This document shows positions 1 through 7,262 of a stretch of DNA of 10,315 bases, piece by piece (position 1 is the first letter of the stretch; the number at the start of each line of letters is the position of its first letter). The DNA is from Chitinophagaceae bacterium. GTDB taxonomy: Bacteria; Bacteroidota; Bacteroidia; Chitinophagales; Chitinophagaceae. The notes below the pieces were generated by a model, which was given only the letters and a program-made list of their open reading frames with translations, did not search any database and was not told the origin of the DNA. Position numbers and translations under genes: made by a program. The stretch lies in contig DOMR01000275.1 in the NCBI GenBank assembly GCA_003509845.1, forward strand, positions 1 to 10,315. Direction: 5' to 3'.

Positions 1-1353
1 CAATGCCTCACAATTTTTTTGGGTCATCACATAATCACTCACCATTCTTCTAGCTTCACGAATATATAATTGGTCCGTCCAACCGCTATCTGAAATAAAT
101 TCGTCTTTACATGTTCCCCATTCCGAAACCACGGCACGAACTTCCTTAGGAATTCTAGGATGATAAGACAATGTCCACATCAAGCCTTGTTGGTACTTTT
201 TATGCAAGGCCGCAATTTTTAATCTTTCAGCATAACTCGCTTCAGGGTAAAGATAATTTTGTCCAATAAAATCTGTTGAAAAACCCTTTTGATTATTGAT
301 ATCTGTTTTTCGGTTGGGCATGGCAGAATTTATCCAAGGCACTAACGGATCTCCATAATCATACATTTTACGAATGTCGCCTTTAGCGGCTTCATAATTG
401 CGAAACAATAATTCATATTCTAATTCATTGTAACCATCCGGTTTTTTGAAAGGAATGCGATTTTCAGGAAGATTGGTCAAAGTCATGCGATAACAATAAG
501 CTTGAATTTTGTTATCGGCCTGACCATCCACCCCTGGCTTTTCAGCACTCACAAATGGCAATAATCCACTCTTTGGATTTCCCTTGACCAAGTAAGGACT
601 CACGCCTTCTATAAAATTATGATGAATCCCGTTCCTGGATAATTTCTTTTGAAGTGTTAAATTAAAATTATTTGCCTGAACCCCGTTTAAAGATTCTCCA
701 TACTGACTATTTGATTCTCTGCCCACAGTATAGCTGACGCCTGAGGCAGCCATCAAATCTCCTTCATAGGTGCAATCCATAAAAATCTTACCCTGGTAGA
801 TTTGCCCCGTTTCCATCTGTATAGATTTTATAACTTGCTTTTCCTTTTTTATACCTGTCTTTCGGTTTAATCTTTGATTATAAACAATATGAATATTAGA
901 TTCATTTTTAACCATTTCAAGAAATACTTTTAAAGCAACGGAAGGTTCAAAAGCCCACATCGCATCCTCGTTAAAAGTATCGTAACCAACACCCTTATAG
1001 GCATCCCTTGTTTCCCAAATCCAATTTTCAGACTTTAGATAATATGTTTTGATCTTTTGATAAAACTCACGAGAAACCCCTCCAATCGCTTGCTTGTTCC
1101 CAATATCCGTTTTGCCTAATCCTCCAGTGGTTAGCCCACCGATTCGATTTGTAGGTTCAATTAAAATTACTTTTTTTCCCATTCGAGAACATTGAATGGC
1201 AGCAGAAACACCAGCAGAAGTGCCACCATAAATAACCACATCATACGATTGAATTATTTGAGCAGAAGCATTTATTGGAATCAAAATAACGAAGTAAATA
1301 AACCAAAAGGCGAAGGTATTCTTGAGGCTTGGAGTAGGTTTTAAGGAAAGCAT
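1..1353 (-). CDS. Secreted FAD-dependent oxidoreductase, 3' end beyond the window
   Basis: The minus strand is open from an ATG at 1353 to the left edge, giving 451 residues with no stop, so the C-terminus is missing. Residues 1-32 form a signal peptide with a long hydrophobic core (WFIYFVILIPI) and a probable cut after ASA. A Rossmann FAD/NAD-binding motif follows: DVVIYGGTSAGVSAAI at about 38-53, with the acidic strand end VILIEP and then GRxGG-like NRIGGLTTGGLG at 69-80. The segment DCTYEGDLMAASGV (193-206) followed by TVGRE (209-213) is typical of the FAD_oxidored family (PF12831), as is GWTDQLYIREARRMVSDYVM near the visible end. Members are usually around 550-650 residues, so perhaps a quarter to a third is missing. 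They are often secreted and lie among carbohydrate genes in Bacteroidota and Planctomycetes. The substrate is unknown. A role in sugar oxidation here is inferred from context only. The gene is divergent from or independent of the abiE pair and is probably transcribed from 1354-1440. Confidence 0.88.
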   Translation of the reverse strand, partial: MLSLKPTPSLKNTFAFWFIYFVILIPINASAQIIQSYDVVIYGGTSAGVSAAIQCSRMGKKVILIEPTNRIGGLTTGGLGKTDIGNKQAIGGVSREFYQKIKTYYLKSENWIWETRDAYKGVGYDTFNEDAMWAFEPSVALKVFLEMVKNESNIHIVYNQRLNRKTGIKKEKQVIKSIQMETGQIYQGKIFMDCTYEGDLMAASGVSYTVGRESNSQYGESLNGVQANNFNLTLQKKLSRNGIHHNFIEGVSPYLVKGNPKSGLLPFVSAEKPGVDGQADNKIQAYCYRMTLTNLPENRIPFKKPDGYNELEYELLFRNYEAAKGDIRKMYDYGDPLVPWINSAMPNRKTDINNQKGFSTDFIGQNYLYPEASYAERLKIAALHKKYQQGLMWTLSYHPRIPKEVRAVVSEWGTCKDEFISDSGWTDQLYIREARRMVSDYVMTQKNCEAL

Positions 1354-1437
1354 ATTTTATTATATTAATGTAGCATTATATTAGATCTCATCAACAAAGA
1401 AAATTGAAAATAGGAAAAAAATATTTCGAATCCCTAA

Positions 1438-1599
1438 AAATTTGGGCAAGGTTTTAAGTTTGATGAAACATTAGCCACCCAAATAAAGAAATTACTTCAA
1501 AAGGAAGATGCTACAATTTTAGAAAATGATATTAAGTTAGCACCTTCTTGGATCGCAAGGGAACTTTTTAATCTATTTTTTCTCGATTCCTATAAGTAA
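1438..1599 (+). pseudogene. Possible remnant of a truncated gene (C-terminal fragment, no start)
   Basis: Directly after an in-frame TAA at 1435-1437 there is an open plus-strand frame of 53 codons ending in TAA at 1597-1599. It has no ATG, GTG or TTG at a usable place near its beginning. The predicted peptide has ordinary coding character: an amphipathic stretch DETLATQIKKLLQKEDATIL, then KLAPSWIARELFNLFFLDSYK. It looks like the C-terminal end of a real protein rather than a random frame. I do not recognise the family. The last 27 bases overlap the 3' end of the minus-strand toxin gene. Its place exactly at the downstream edge of the toxin-antitoxin cassette would fit a gene cut by an insertion or deletion, but this is inference. 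A chance open frame in AT-rich intergenic DNA is the alternative. Confidence 0.3.
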
Positions 1600-2424
1600 C
1601 TTATTTAGCCACCTTAAAATTTCACTTATTGCTAGCCCCGTTTCTTCACTCATGTTTCTTACAAACTGGCTGCTTTCTGCTTCTTGTATATGTTTGTTTA
1701 GAATTAAGATGACGCGATTTAATAATGGAGAATTTGAAATAATAATTTCCCTAATTGTCCTTCCGGCAATTTCGGATGCAATTTCATGTATGCTAATTTT
1801 TTCTAGCGCTTCTTGGTCTTGAAATATGTCGGCATGTTTTTGGTCGTACACTAAATCATTTTCTAATTCAAAAAAATGATTAAGAATATTGCCTATATCC
1901 CTTGCATCTTTCAATCTAATTTCTGGTCTATCATCAAAAGAAATTAGTTTTAGTAAAATAATAGAAGCCAACGTGGCTACTTTAAAAACATGACCTGTTG
2001 ATAGTTCAACCACCTCAGTTCCATCATTAAAAACTTCAGAAAATCCATTTACGTTAATGCTTGTCATTCCCACACCTTCAATTACAACTCGCTCATCTAT
2101 TTCAATTCCACCAAAAGGAAGGATGTCCACTTGTATCATTGAAGGCGTAATTAAAACAAAGGCGTTTTCTTTAGTGTCTTGAAAATTATGATTGGTTATT
2201 AGATATGATCTTAAAGTTTCGTACTGACTTTCGCTGCCAATCATAATAGCAAAATCTACGTCTTTTGTTTTTCTTACATTGCTAGTGCTTTGGCCTCTTG
2301 AATACCATACATCTCTTGCTAATGCTCCTATCAAGTAAAAATCAACATCTAGTTGTTTAAACGCTAACTCTAATATATCAAACACTTCTTTTAACTCACC
2401 CTCTTTTATATTACTCAAATTCAT
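1573..2424 (-). CDS. abiEii: AbiEii/AbiGii-type nucleotidyltransferase toxin (type IV TA)
   Basis: This 283-residue cytoplasmic protein has the layout of the AbiEii/AbiGii toxin family (DUF1814/PF08843, DNA polymerase beta-type nucleotidyltransferase fold). The entry motif is YLIGALARDVW (30-40). The catalytic carboxylate pair is in TKDVDFAI (D55 and D57), and a third carboxylate is D100 in QVDILPF. The C-terminal helical part contains KLISFDDRPEIRLKDARDIGNIL (about 159-181), which matches the conserved K...KD..DI stretch of the family. Characterised relatives stop growth through their nucleotidyltransferase activity, and abiE systems abort phage infection. Some AbiEii relatives transfer nucleotides to tRNA ends, but the target of this one cannot be read from sequence. 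All expected catalytic acids are present, so the gene appears intact. Its ATG at 2424 lies 14 bases inside the end of the upstream antitoxin gene, which implies translational coupling and co-transcription. Confidence 0.85.
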   Translation of the reverse strand: MNLSNIKEGELKEVFDILELAFKQLDVDFYLIGALARDVWYSRGQSTSNVRKTKDVDFAIMIGSESQYETLRSYLITNHNFQDTKENAFVLITPSMIQVDILPFGGIEIDERVVIEGVGMTSINVNGFSEVFNDGTEVVELSTGHVFKVATLASIILLKLISFDDRPEIRLKDARDIGNILNHFFELENDLVYDQKHADIFQDQEALEKISIHEIASEIAGRTIREIIISNSPLLNRVILILNKHIQEAESSQFVRNMSEETGLAISEILRWLNKLLIGIEKK

Positions 2425-3421
2425 TTTTTAAATATTTATTGTAAATTTTAAGAGCAGTTTCTTTACATCTAGGATCATTTGTTATCATCAAATCCGCATA
2501 TATCAATAATAAAGGTGCAAGATTTAGATTTTTAATATTGAAGAATTCATTTTTCCAAAATTTCTTATATATAACTAGGCTGCCATTATTATCCGGTATC
2601 AATTTTAACGCCCTCATGGTATCAAGCTTTGGCATATCTGTATATAACGTAAATTGAGCGGCCTTTAAATATTCAGTTACCAACTCCGCCGCATACTCAC
2701 CACCAATAGTTATTTGATTATCATTAAAATTATATTCAATATCCTTTTCGATTTGTTCATTGTGTTTATATTTTCCAATTTCAAGGCTTGGCTTTAAGGT
2801 TTCTTTATAGCCATCAATCCATCTTTCTAATAATTCTCTTTTATTGGTTAACATTAATTTTTTCTCATCTTTATTTAATACATATCCTGCATCTTTTAGT
2901 CCATCAATAATATGCTTCACATTTCCTAATGCAACATTGGTTACACCTGCTAACGTTCGATAGGTATAAGCAATTGCATTTGGATTTAATAATAGATAAA
3001 AAACCGTTTTTAATCCAGTCTTTGTAAATGCTCGATTGGTGGTCACTGTTTTATTTTCTTTATCCTTTTTTTTATTCCCTTGTATTAAAACAAATAATTT
3101 TTCATGCTTTATGAAAATGTTTCCTTCAGTGTCCATATACGCTATGCCTAATTCTCTTAGCTTATTTTTAACTGCAGGATAGATATGCTCAGCAATTATT
3201 ATAAAATTAGGGTTAACCCTCGCCTTATTTTCCAATGCTTCAATTTGATATGTTTTTACCTCTATTCTTATCTCGGCTTGAAATTTAACTTGCTGCTCAT
3301 TCAAATTGAACGTAATTGTAGCAATATCATCGTTTATGTTATCCAAATGATAATCTGCTTTGAAGTTTGTTTCCACTTTTAACGCATCAATTGCTTTATA
3401 TATGATATCTCTTTTGTTCAT
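2411..3421 (-). CDS. abiEi: AbiEi-family antitoxin and autorepressor (type IV TA)
   Basis: This 336-residue protein matches the AbiEi antitoxin family in its C-terminal half. A winged-helix DNA-binding region is at about 132-193: FTKTGLKTVFYLLL, then a recognition-helix-like TNVALGNVKHIIDGLKDAGYV. The family hallmark GGEYAAELVTEYL is at 240-252, followed by FTLYTD. Near the end is APLLLIYADLMITNDPRCKETALKIYNKYL, matching the usual P.LLIYADL..T.DPR..E.A..IY motif. Residues 1-125 form an extra N-terminal domain, with EIRIEVK at 50-56 and ELGIAYMDTEGNIFI at 90-104, reminiscent of a degenerate restriction-endonuclease-like fold. This differs from the short AbiEi proteins that begin directly with the winged helix. 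In type IV systems the antitoxin counteracts the toxin without stably binding it and represses its own operon. It is transcribed first, overlaps the toxin start by 14 bases, and has a palindromic operator candidate 10 bases upstream of its ATG. Confidence 0.84.
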   Translation of the reverse strand: MNKRDIIYKAIDALKVETNFKADYHLDNINDDIATITFNLNEQQVKFQAEIRIEVKTYQIEALENKARVNPNFIIIAEHIYPAVKNKLRELGIAYMDTEGNIFIKHEKLFVLIQGNKKKDKENKTVTTNRAFTKTGLKTVFYLLLNPNAIAYTYRTLAGVTNVALGNVKHIIDGLKDAGYVLNKDEKKLMLTNKRELLERWIDGYKETLKPSLEIGKYKHNEQIEKDIEYNFNDNQITIGGEYAAELVTEYLKAAQFTLYTDMPKLDTMRALKLIPDNNGSLVIYKKFWKNEFFNIKNLNLAPLLLIYADLMITNDPRCKETALKIYNKYLKNEFE

Positions 3422-3431
3422 TTTTAATTAA

Positions 3432-3467
3432 TGTTCACGGGCAGTGAACAAGCAAATATAGTGAACA
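3432..3467 (-). promoter_or_regulatory. Candidate AbiEi operator: three TGTTCAC half-sites
   Basis: TGTTCAC (3432-3438) and GTGAACA (3444-3450) form a perfect inverted repeat with a 5-base spacer. A third copy of GTGAACA lies at 3461-3467, 17 bases further upstream of the gene; with one flanking base it makes an 8-base direct repeat (TTGTTCAC on the minus strand). The array begins 10 bases from the antitoxin ATG. AbiEi proteins are known to bind inverted repeats in the abiE promoter cooperatively and repress it, so this is the natural binding site here. The repeats are seen directly; the binding is inferred. Confidence 0.65.
3453..3460 (-). promoter_or_regulatory. Candidate -7 promoter element of the abiE operon
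   Basis: On the minus strand this reads TATATTTG, an exact match to the Bacteroidota -7 consensus TAnnTTTG. No clear TTTG -33 element is seen 19-21 bases upstream, so the core is incomplete. A start about 5-9 bases downstream would give a leader of roughly 25 bases. The element lies exactly between two GTGAACA half-sites, so a bound AbiEi dimer would cover it, as expected for negative autoregulation. Confidence 0.5.
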
Positions 3468-3846
3468 ATTTGATATGTTTAGTATTTTTCTCTTAATTTT
3501 TTAATGGGGAATTTTATGTGTAAAATTAAATTGAAGAATTTAAGGGGAAAGTGGTAGGGAAGCCTATTTGTCTGATCCTAGAAAAACCTCTAATTGGCTC
3601 TTCTATTTTTTTATAAGTGTCTGTAAATGTGCACGTTGGGAGATATAAATTATTTTACTCAATGGAATGAGTTAAATTACTCAATCGATTGAGTAATTCC
3701 AAAACAATTTTAATCACCAAGGTGACGAGGGATTACTGAAAAGTCATTATGCTTGGATTTTTCAATGATGGTGTAGTTTGTATTTATTTCACTTGGACAT
3801 TGTAAAAGAAAAAATTGTAAATTGAAGCATACCTAATGTATAAAAC
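3468..3846. other. Intergenic region between abiE and the hydrolase gene
   Basis: No convincing coding frame was found here. The stretch holds the tandem palindromes at 3655-3696 and a small inverted repeat, TCACC-AA-GGTGA, at 3714-3725. A weak promoter-like pair for the plus-strand hydrolase is TTG at 3753-3755 and TAGTTTG at 3774-3780, 18 bases apart; the -7 half is one base short of the Bacteroidota consensus, so I would not rely on it. No strong hairpin followed by a T-run is apparent. Confidence 0.5.
3655..3696. promoter_or_regulatory. Tandem palindromic operator-like sites
   Basis: Two 20-base sites lie side by side: an imperfect one at 3655-3674 (TTACTCAATGGAATGAGTTA) and a perfect palindrome at 3677-3696 (TTACTCAATCGATTGAGTAA). 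The perfect one extends to 24 bases (3675-3698). The two agree at 17 of 20 positions and their centres are 22 bp apart, about two helical turns, so dimers bound to both would sit on the same DNA face. The sites are about 150 bases upstream of the hydrolase start and about 200 bases from the abiE promoter. The central CG would suit a LacI-type regulator, and MarR-type operators are also possible. No regulator gene is in the window. Confidence 0.6.
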
Positions 3847-5733
3847 ATGAAAAAAATATTATGCTCAATTGGCTTATTTGTATGCGCTGCAATTGCAGAA
3901 CCCCTTTTTGCCCAAGACGCTGCTATGATTTATCAAAAGCTTGATTCTATTGCAGTGATTGATCAAAAAGTAATGATGCCAATGCGGGATGGGATTCGAT
4001 TAGCGACTGATATTTATCGACCAAAGGGTGAGGGTAAATACCCAATTGTGTTTTCACGCACACCCTATAATTTTAATACTTGGGCAGACGGTAAAATGGT
4101 AAACGGACCCCTGCAAGCTGCTTACGAAGCAGTCAGCAGAGGATATGTTTACGTAGTTCAAAATGAGCGTGGCCGATTTTTCTCTGAAGGCGAGTGGGAT
4201 ATTTTAGGTACGCCCATCACCGATGGTTATGATGCGCTTGAATGGATGAGTAAACAAAAATGGAGTAATGGTAAAGTTGGTTTGATTGGTTGTTCTTCTA
4301 CTGCTGAATGGCAGATGGCGGTAGCTTCTCAAAACCACCCTGCATTGGCTGCGATGGTGGCACAAGGTTTTGGCGCAGGCGTAGGTCGCGTAGGTAAATT
4401 TATGGAACAGGGGAACTGGTACCGAGGTGGTGCGCAACAAATGTTATTCACTTCTTGGTTATATGGAACACAACACGATAAAATGGCCCCGGTTTTACCA
4501 AAAGGCATACAACAAAATGACTTACTGCGTATCCAAAAGTTTTATGATATGGGACCTGAAATGCCTAAAGTAGATTGGGCACTAGGTTTAAAACATTTAC
4601 CAGTACAAGACATCATCAAAAATGCGCAAGGTGCTGATGGTATTTACGAAAAAATGATTGTAAGAAAACCAAACGATCCAGCTTGGTTCAATGGCGGATT
4701 GTATCATGATAACATGTCATTGGAAGTTCCTGCATATTGGTTTGTTAGCTGGTACGATGTTTCATCTGCCCCAAATATTGCTTTATTTAATCATGTGCGT
4801 AATGCAGCTAAATCAAAAAATGTAGCCGATAATCAATACCTAGTAATTGCTCCTGTTTTACACTGCTCTTATAAGCGCGCCACTGAAAATACAATTGTAG
4901 GTGAACGTAGTGTGGGTGATGCTAGATTAAACTACGATGAACTAACATGGGGTTGGTTTGATATGTTATTGAAGGGAGATCAAAATGATTTTAAAGCAAA
5001 ACAACCACGAGTACGCTACTATACAATGGGCTCCAACAAATGGCAACAAGCTGAAAGTTTTCCTTTGCCTAATACCGAAATAAAAGATTTCTTTTTAGCT
5101 AGTGCGGGCAAAGCCAATACCCGCAATGGGGATGGTGCTTTATTATTAACGCCTCCTTCAAAAGATATTCCTGATGCATTCATGTATGACCCAATGAATC
5201 CAGTTGGTTCCTATGGAGGTAATGTTTGCTGTACTGGTAATGCTGTTCAAGGTGGCAGCTTTGATCAATCACAAATGGAATTACGAAATGATATTTTAGT
5301 ATACACTTCAGAAGCATTATCTGAGGGAGTTGAAATCACAGGCTTTATAGAGTCAACACTATTTGTTTCTTCCACTGGACTAGATACCGATGTGACTATT
5401 AAATTAATTGATGTATATCCTGATGGGAAGGCTTATAATTTAGATGAAACCATTCAGCGTCTTCGTTATAGAGATGGTTACGATAAAGAAGTTTTCATGG
5501 AAAAGAATAAAGTATATAAGGTTGATTTAACACCGATGGTGACAAGTAATTATTTTCCAGCAGGGCATAAAATTCGCATCGAAGTTTCAAGTAGCAATTT
5601 TCCTAGATTTGATCGAAACCTTAACACTGGCGGAAATAACTACAATGAAGCTAAAGGTATAGTAGTGGAGAATAAAATTCACCATTCTAAACAATATCCT
5701 TCTGTGATCAAATTACCCTTTATAAAGAAATAA
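3847..5733 (+). CDS. Secreted CocE/NonD-family alpha/beta hydrolase (peptidase S15 type)
   Basis: This 628-residue protein starts with a clear signal peptide (MKKILCSIGLFVCAAIA, probable cut near FAQ-D at 22-24). The catalytic domain is the X-Pro dipeptidyl-peptidase S15 fold (PF02129): MRDGIRLATDIYRP at 46-59, RTPYN at 71-75 and VQNERGRFFSEGEW at 104-117. The probable nucleophile is S150 in GLIGCSSTAEW, the acid is D304 in SWYDVSS, and the histidine is H339 in APVLHCSY. The C-terminal jelly-roll domain of the family (PF08530) runs from about 385 to the end and includes the VGSYGGNVCCTG and GLDTDVTIKLIDVYPDG segments. Relatives hydrolyse esters or amides (cocaine esterase, alpha-amino acid ester hydrolases, glutaryl-7-ACA acylases). 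The true substrate is unknown. The nucleophile context departs from the common GxSYxG, with Ser for Tyr and Ala for the last Gly. It is a single-gene unit that converges with the next gene, only 12 bases between stops. Confidence 0.88.
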   Translation: MKKILCSIGLFVCAAIAEPLFAQDAAMIYQKLDSIAVIDQKVMMPMRDGIRLATDIYRPKGEGKYPIVFSRTPYNFNTWADGKMVNGPLQAAYEAVSRGYVYVVQNERGRFFSEGEWDILGTPITDGYDALEWMSKQKWSNGKVGLIGCSSTAEWQMAVASQNHPALAAMVAQGFGAGVGRVGKFMEQGNWYRGGAQQMLFTSWLYGTQHDKMAPVLPKGIQQNDLLRIQKFYDMGPEMPKVDWALGLKHLPVQDIIKNAQGADGIYEKMIVRKPNDPAWFNGGLYHDNMSLEVPAYWFVSWYDVSSAPNIALFNHVRNAAKSKNVADNQYLVIAPVLHCSYKRATENTIVGERSVGDARLNYDELTWGWFDMLLKGDQNDFKAKQPRVRYYTMGSNKWQQAESFPLPNTEIKDFFLASAGKANTRNGDGALLLTPPSKDIPDAFMYDPMNPVGSYGGNVCCTGNAVQGGSFDQSQMELRNDILVYTSEALSEGVEITGFIESTLFVSSTGLDTDVTIKLIDVYPDGKAYNLDETIQRLRYRDGYDKEVFMEKNKVYKVDLTPMVTSNYFPAGHKIRIEVSSSNFPRFDRNLNTGGNNYNEAKGIVVENKIHHSKQYPSVIKLPFIKK

Positions 5734-5745
5734 ATATTGTTTTCG

Positions 5746-7224
5746 TTACAAGTTGGGGATCAAACCTGGGTATCTTTTGCTTATCATTAAAAGTTCACTT
5801 GCAGGAAGTTGTCCAATATCAATGGGTTTATCCTGTGGACGAAGTCCCTTTTGATTAATCCGATTAAATAAACTCCAATTTCTAGTATTCTGTCCAGGCT
5901 TAGGATCATCGGGTTCTTGTGCCTTGAGATCATAGCGCGTAAAATCGATAAGTTTTTCAGGGGTATTCGTTTTCCAATCCCTTAAAAAAGCGAGACGGAA
6001 ATCCTTATTCATGAACCATCTAATTTCTTTTTCAGGTTCTGAACCGCATACACCAGATCCTCTTTGAACAAATTGATAGTTGATACTATCATTGTTTTTG
6101 AACTGCTCACGCCATAGCATTCCAAATTCCCCATGGGTGATGAATTTTGTTTCTGGCCAACGTCTCTTCATTTCTTTAAGCCATATTTCTAGTCCATCTA
6201 GCCCATTTTGTCGGTTATGATCTCTTTTTTCTAAATCCACTAAGCCAAGTTCCCAAATACAGGTAACCCAAGCAAATTTATTGAGCTCGAATCCTGTATC
6301 AAAATGCGCAGCAGTAGTGGAAAGTATCTCTTTGGTTCCAAGCTCAGTTCCCTGACGTAGAATGGTCTCAATAGGGCCGACCCCTTGCCTGCTTCCACAT
6401 CGTATCCCATTTATAAATCGCGGTACAGGATATCTGGCATTTAGGAAATCAACAGTCCATCCGTCTAAGTTTACACAATCAATCAAATCCTCTTTTCCCT
6501 GCGCTGGCTTACAAAAATGTTCGCGCGAGGGATAATAAGGATAGGAAATTGAACCCTCCCCATCTCCATTATCAACCGCATACTGACTCCAGATATTTCC
6601 CTGACAAACATGAATACCTTCTTCTTCAGCAAGGAAACGCAGATTTTCTGCAGAAAGAAAACCAGCTACAACACTTTGAGGGCGATATCCTCCACCAACC
6701 ATTTCCGAAACCATCTTCAAACCCTCGTGCAAATCGCGGTTCACCTGTTCGCGTGAGTTATACATATTTGCAAAATATCCTCCTGGTAAAAAAGTAATTT
6801 CATCACCATACTTTTTATGATAGGAAACAACCAGCTTTTTTATTTCCAAATAGTTGGGCCGCTGATCCTTCAGTGCTAGCCAACTGAATGTCCAAGTAAT
6901 GCGAGCACCCGGCCAATTCTTTTCTATGGTTTCACGAAACTTACGCGCTCCCTCCGGTGAATGAATACCTGCTTCATCAACCCCTGAATTTTTATCGCGT
7001 GAAGTTTCAATCTGGTTCACCCGGACAACAGTACTAAATGTAAAATAACGGTTGCCCATAAAATTTAAACTTTCCCCTTTTAATAATGGTGAAGTAGTTT
7101 TTAGTTTCTCGGGGTAACCACTATTTTCGTCGGTGGAAAATAAATTAATTGCAGGCTGCGCCCAAGCAACTGTTTGAAAAAACATCAAAATTAAAATGTT
7201 GCATAAGATTTTATTTTTTTTCAT
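5746..7224 (-). CDS. Secreted DUF3863/DUF3864-like protein of unknown function
   Basis: With the ATG at 7224 the protein has 492 residues and begins with a typical signal peptide (MKKNKILCNILILMFFQTVAWAQ). A GTG at 7248 would add eight residues before it and is less likely. From memory, the sequence resembles the Bacteroidota family annotated DUF3863 (most of the protein) with a C-terminal DUF3864; this should be confirmed by profile search. Visible landmarks are RYFTFSTVVRVNQIE, KKYGDEITFLPGGYFANMY, GYRPQSVVAGFLSAENL, HVCQGNIWSQYAVDNGDGEG, NLDGWTVDFL and THGEFGMLW. The alternating strand/helix pattern and the conserved D, H, E and W residues suggest a TIM-barrel-like enzyme, perhaps distantly related to polysaccharide deacetylases or GH57-type barrels; that is inference only. 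It is the last gene of the operon, 38 bases after the esterase, which points to a role in the same glycan pathway. Confidence 0.7.
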   Translation of the reverse strand: MKKNKILCNILILMFFQTVAWAQPAINLFSTDENSGYPEKLKTTSPLLKGESLNFMGNRYFTFSTVVRVNQIETSRDKNSGVDEAGIHSPEGARKFRETIEKNWPGARITWTFSWLALKDQRPNYLEIKKLVVSYHKKYGDEITFLPGGYFANMYNSREQVNRDLHEGLKMVSEMVGGGYRPQSVVAGFLSAENLRFLAEEEGIHVCQGNIWSQYAVDNGDGEGSISYPYYPSREHFCKPAQGKEDLIDCVNLDGWTVDFLNARYPVPRFINGIRCGSRQGVGPIETILRQGTELGTKEILSTTAAHFDTGFELNKFAWVTCIWELGLVDLEKRDHNRQNGLDGLEIWLKEMKRRWPETKFITHGEFGMLWREQFKNNDSINYQFVQRGSGVCGSEPEKEIRWFMNKDFRLAFLRDWKTNTPEKLIDFTRYDLKAQEPDDPKPGQNTRNWSLFNRINQKGLRPQDKPIDIGQLPASELLMISKRYPGLIPNL

Positions 7225-7246
7225 ACTGAATAAATATTTTTTATAC

Positions 7247-7260
7247 ACCTATTAATAGGT
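7247..7260. repeat. 14-bp perfect palindrome in the intercistronic gap
   Basis: ACCTATTAATAGGT is a perfect palindrome without a loop, lying between the esterase stop codon (7263-7265) and the next start (7224). It could be a protein-binding site or a weak mRNA structure. A 14-bp palindrome is expected about once by chance in a window of this size, so the evidence is weak. Confidence 0.25.
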
Positions 7261-7262
7261 CC

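Noticed and set aside
1366..1378. Inverted repeat TAATG-TAG-CATTA upstream of the oxidoreductase gene
   Set aside because: The arms are only five bases in very AT-rich DNA, so it is not distinguishable from chance.
3185..3382. Open frame on the plus strand inside the antitoxin gene
   Set aside because: It is antisense to a well-supported gene, is rich in Cys, Phe and Tyr in the manner of reverse-complement AT-rich coding DNA, and has no recognisable domain.
3655..3698. Tandem palindromes as a CRISPR-like or mobile-element repeat
   Set aside because: There are only two copies with a two-base gap, no spacers, no cas genes and no transposase; an operator explains them better.
4204..4440. Open frame on the minus strand inside the S15 hydrolase gene
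   Set aside because: It is antisense to the catalytic core of a strongly supported gene and has no family resemblance.
5734..5745. Shared bidirectional terminator between the convergent genes
   Set aside because: The gap is 12 bases and no hairpin with a T-run is visible there or in the adjacent gene ends.
7246..7248. GTG start for the DUF3863-like gene
   Set aside because: The ATG at 7224 gives a canonical signal peptide directly at the N-terminus; the GTG would add eight residues and overlap the small palindrome.
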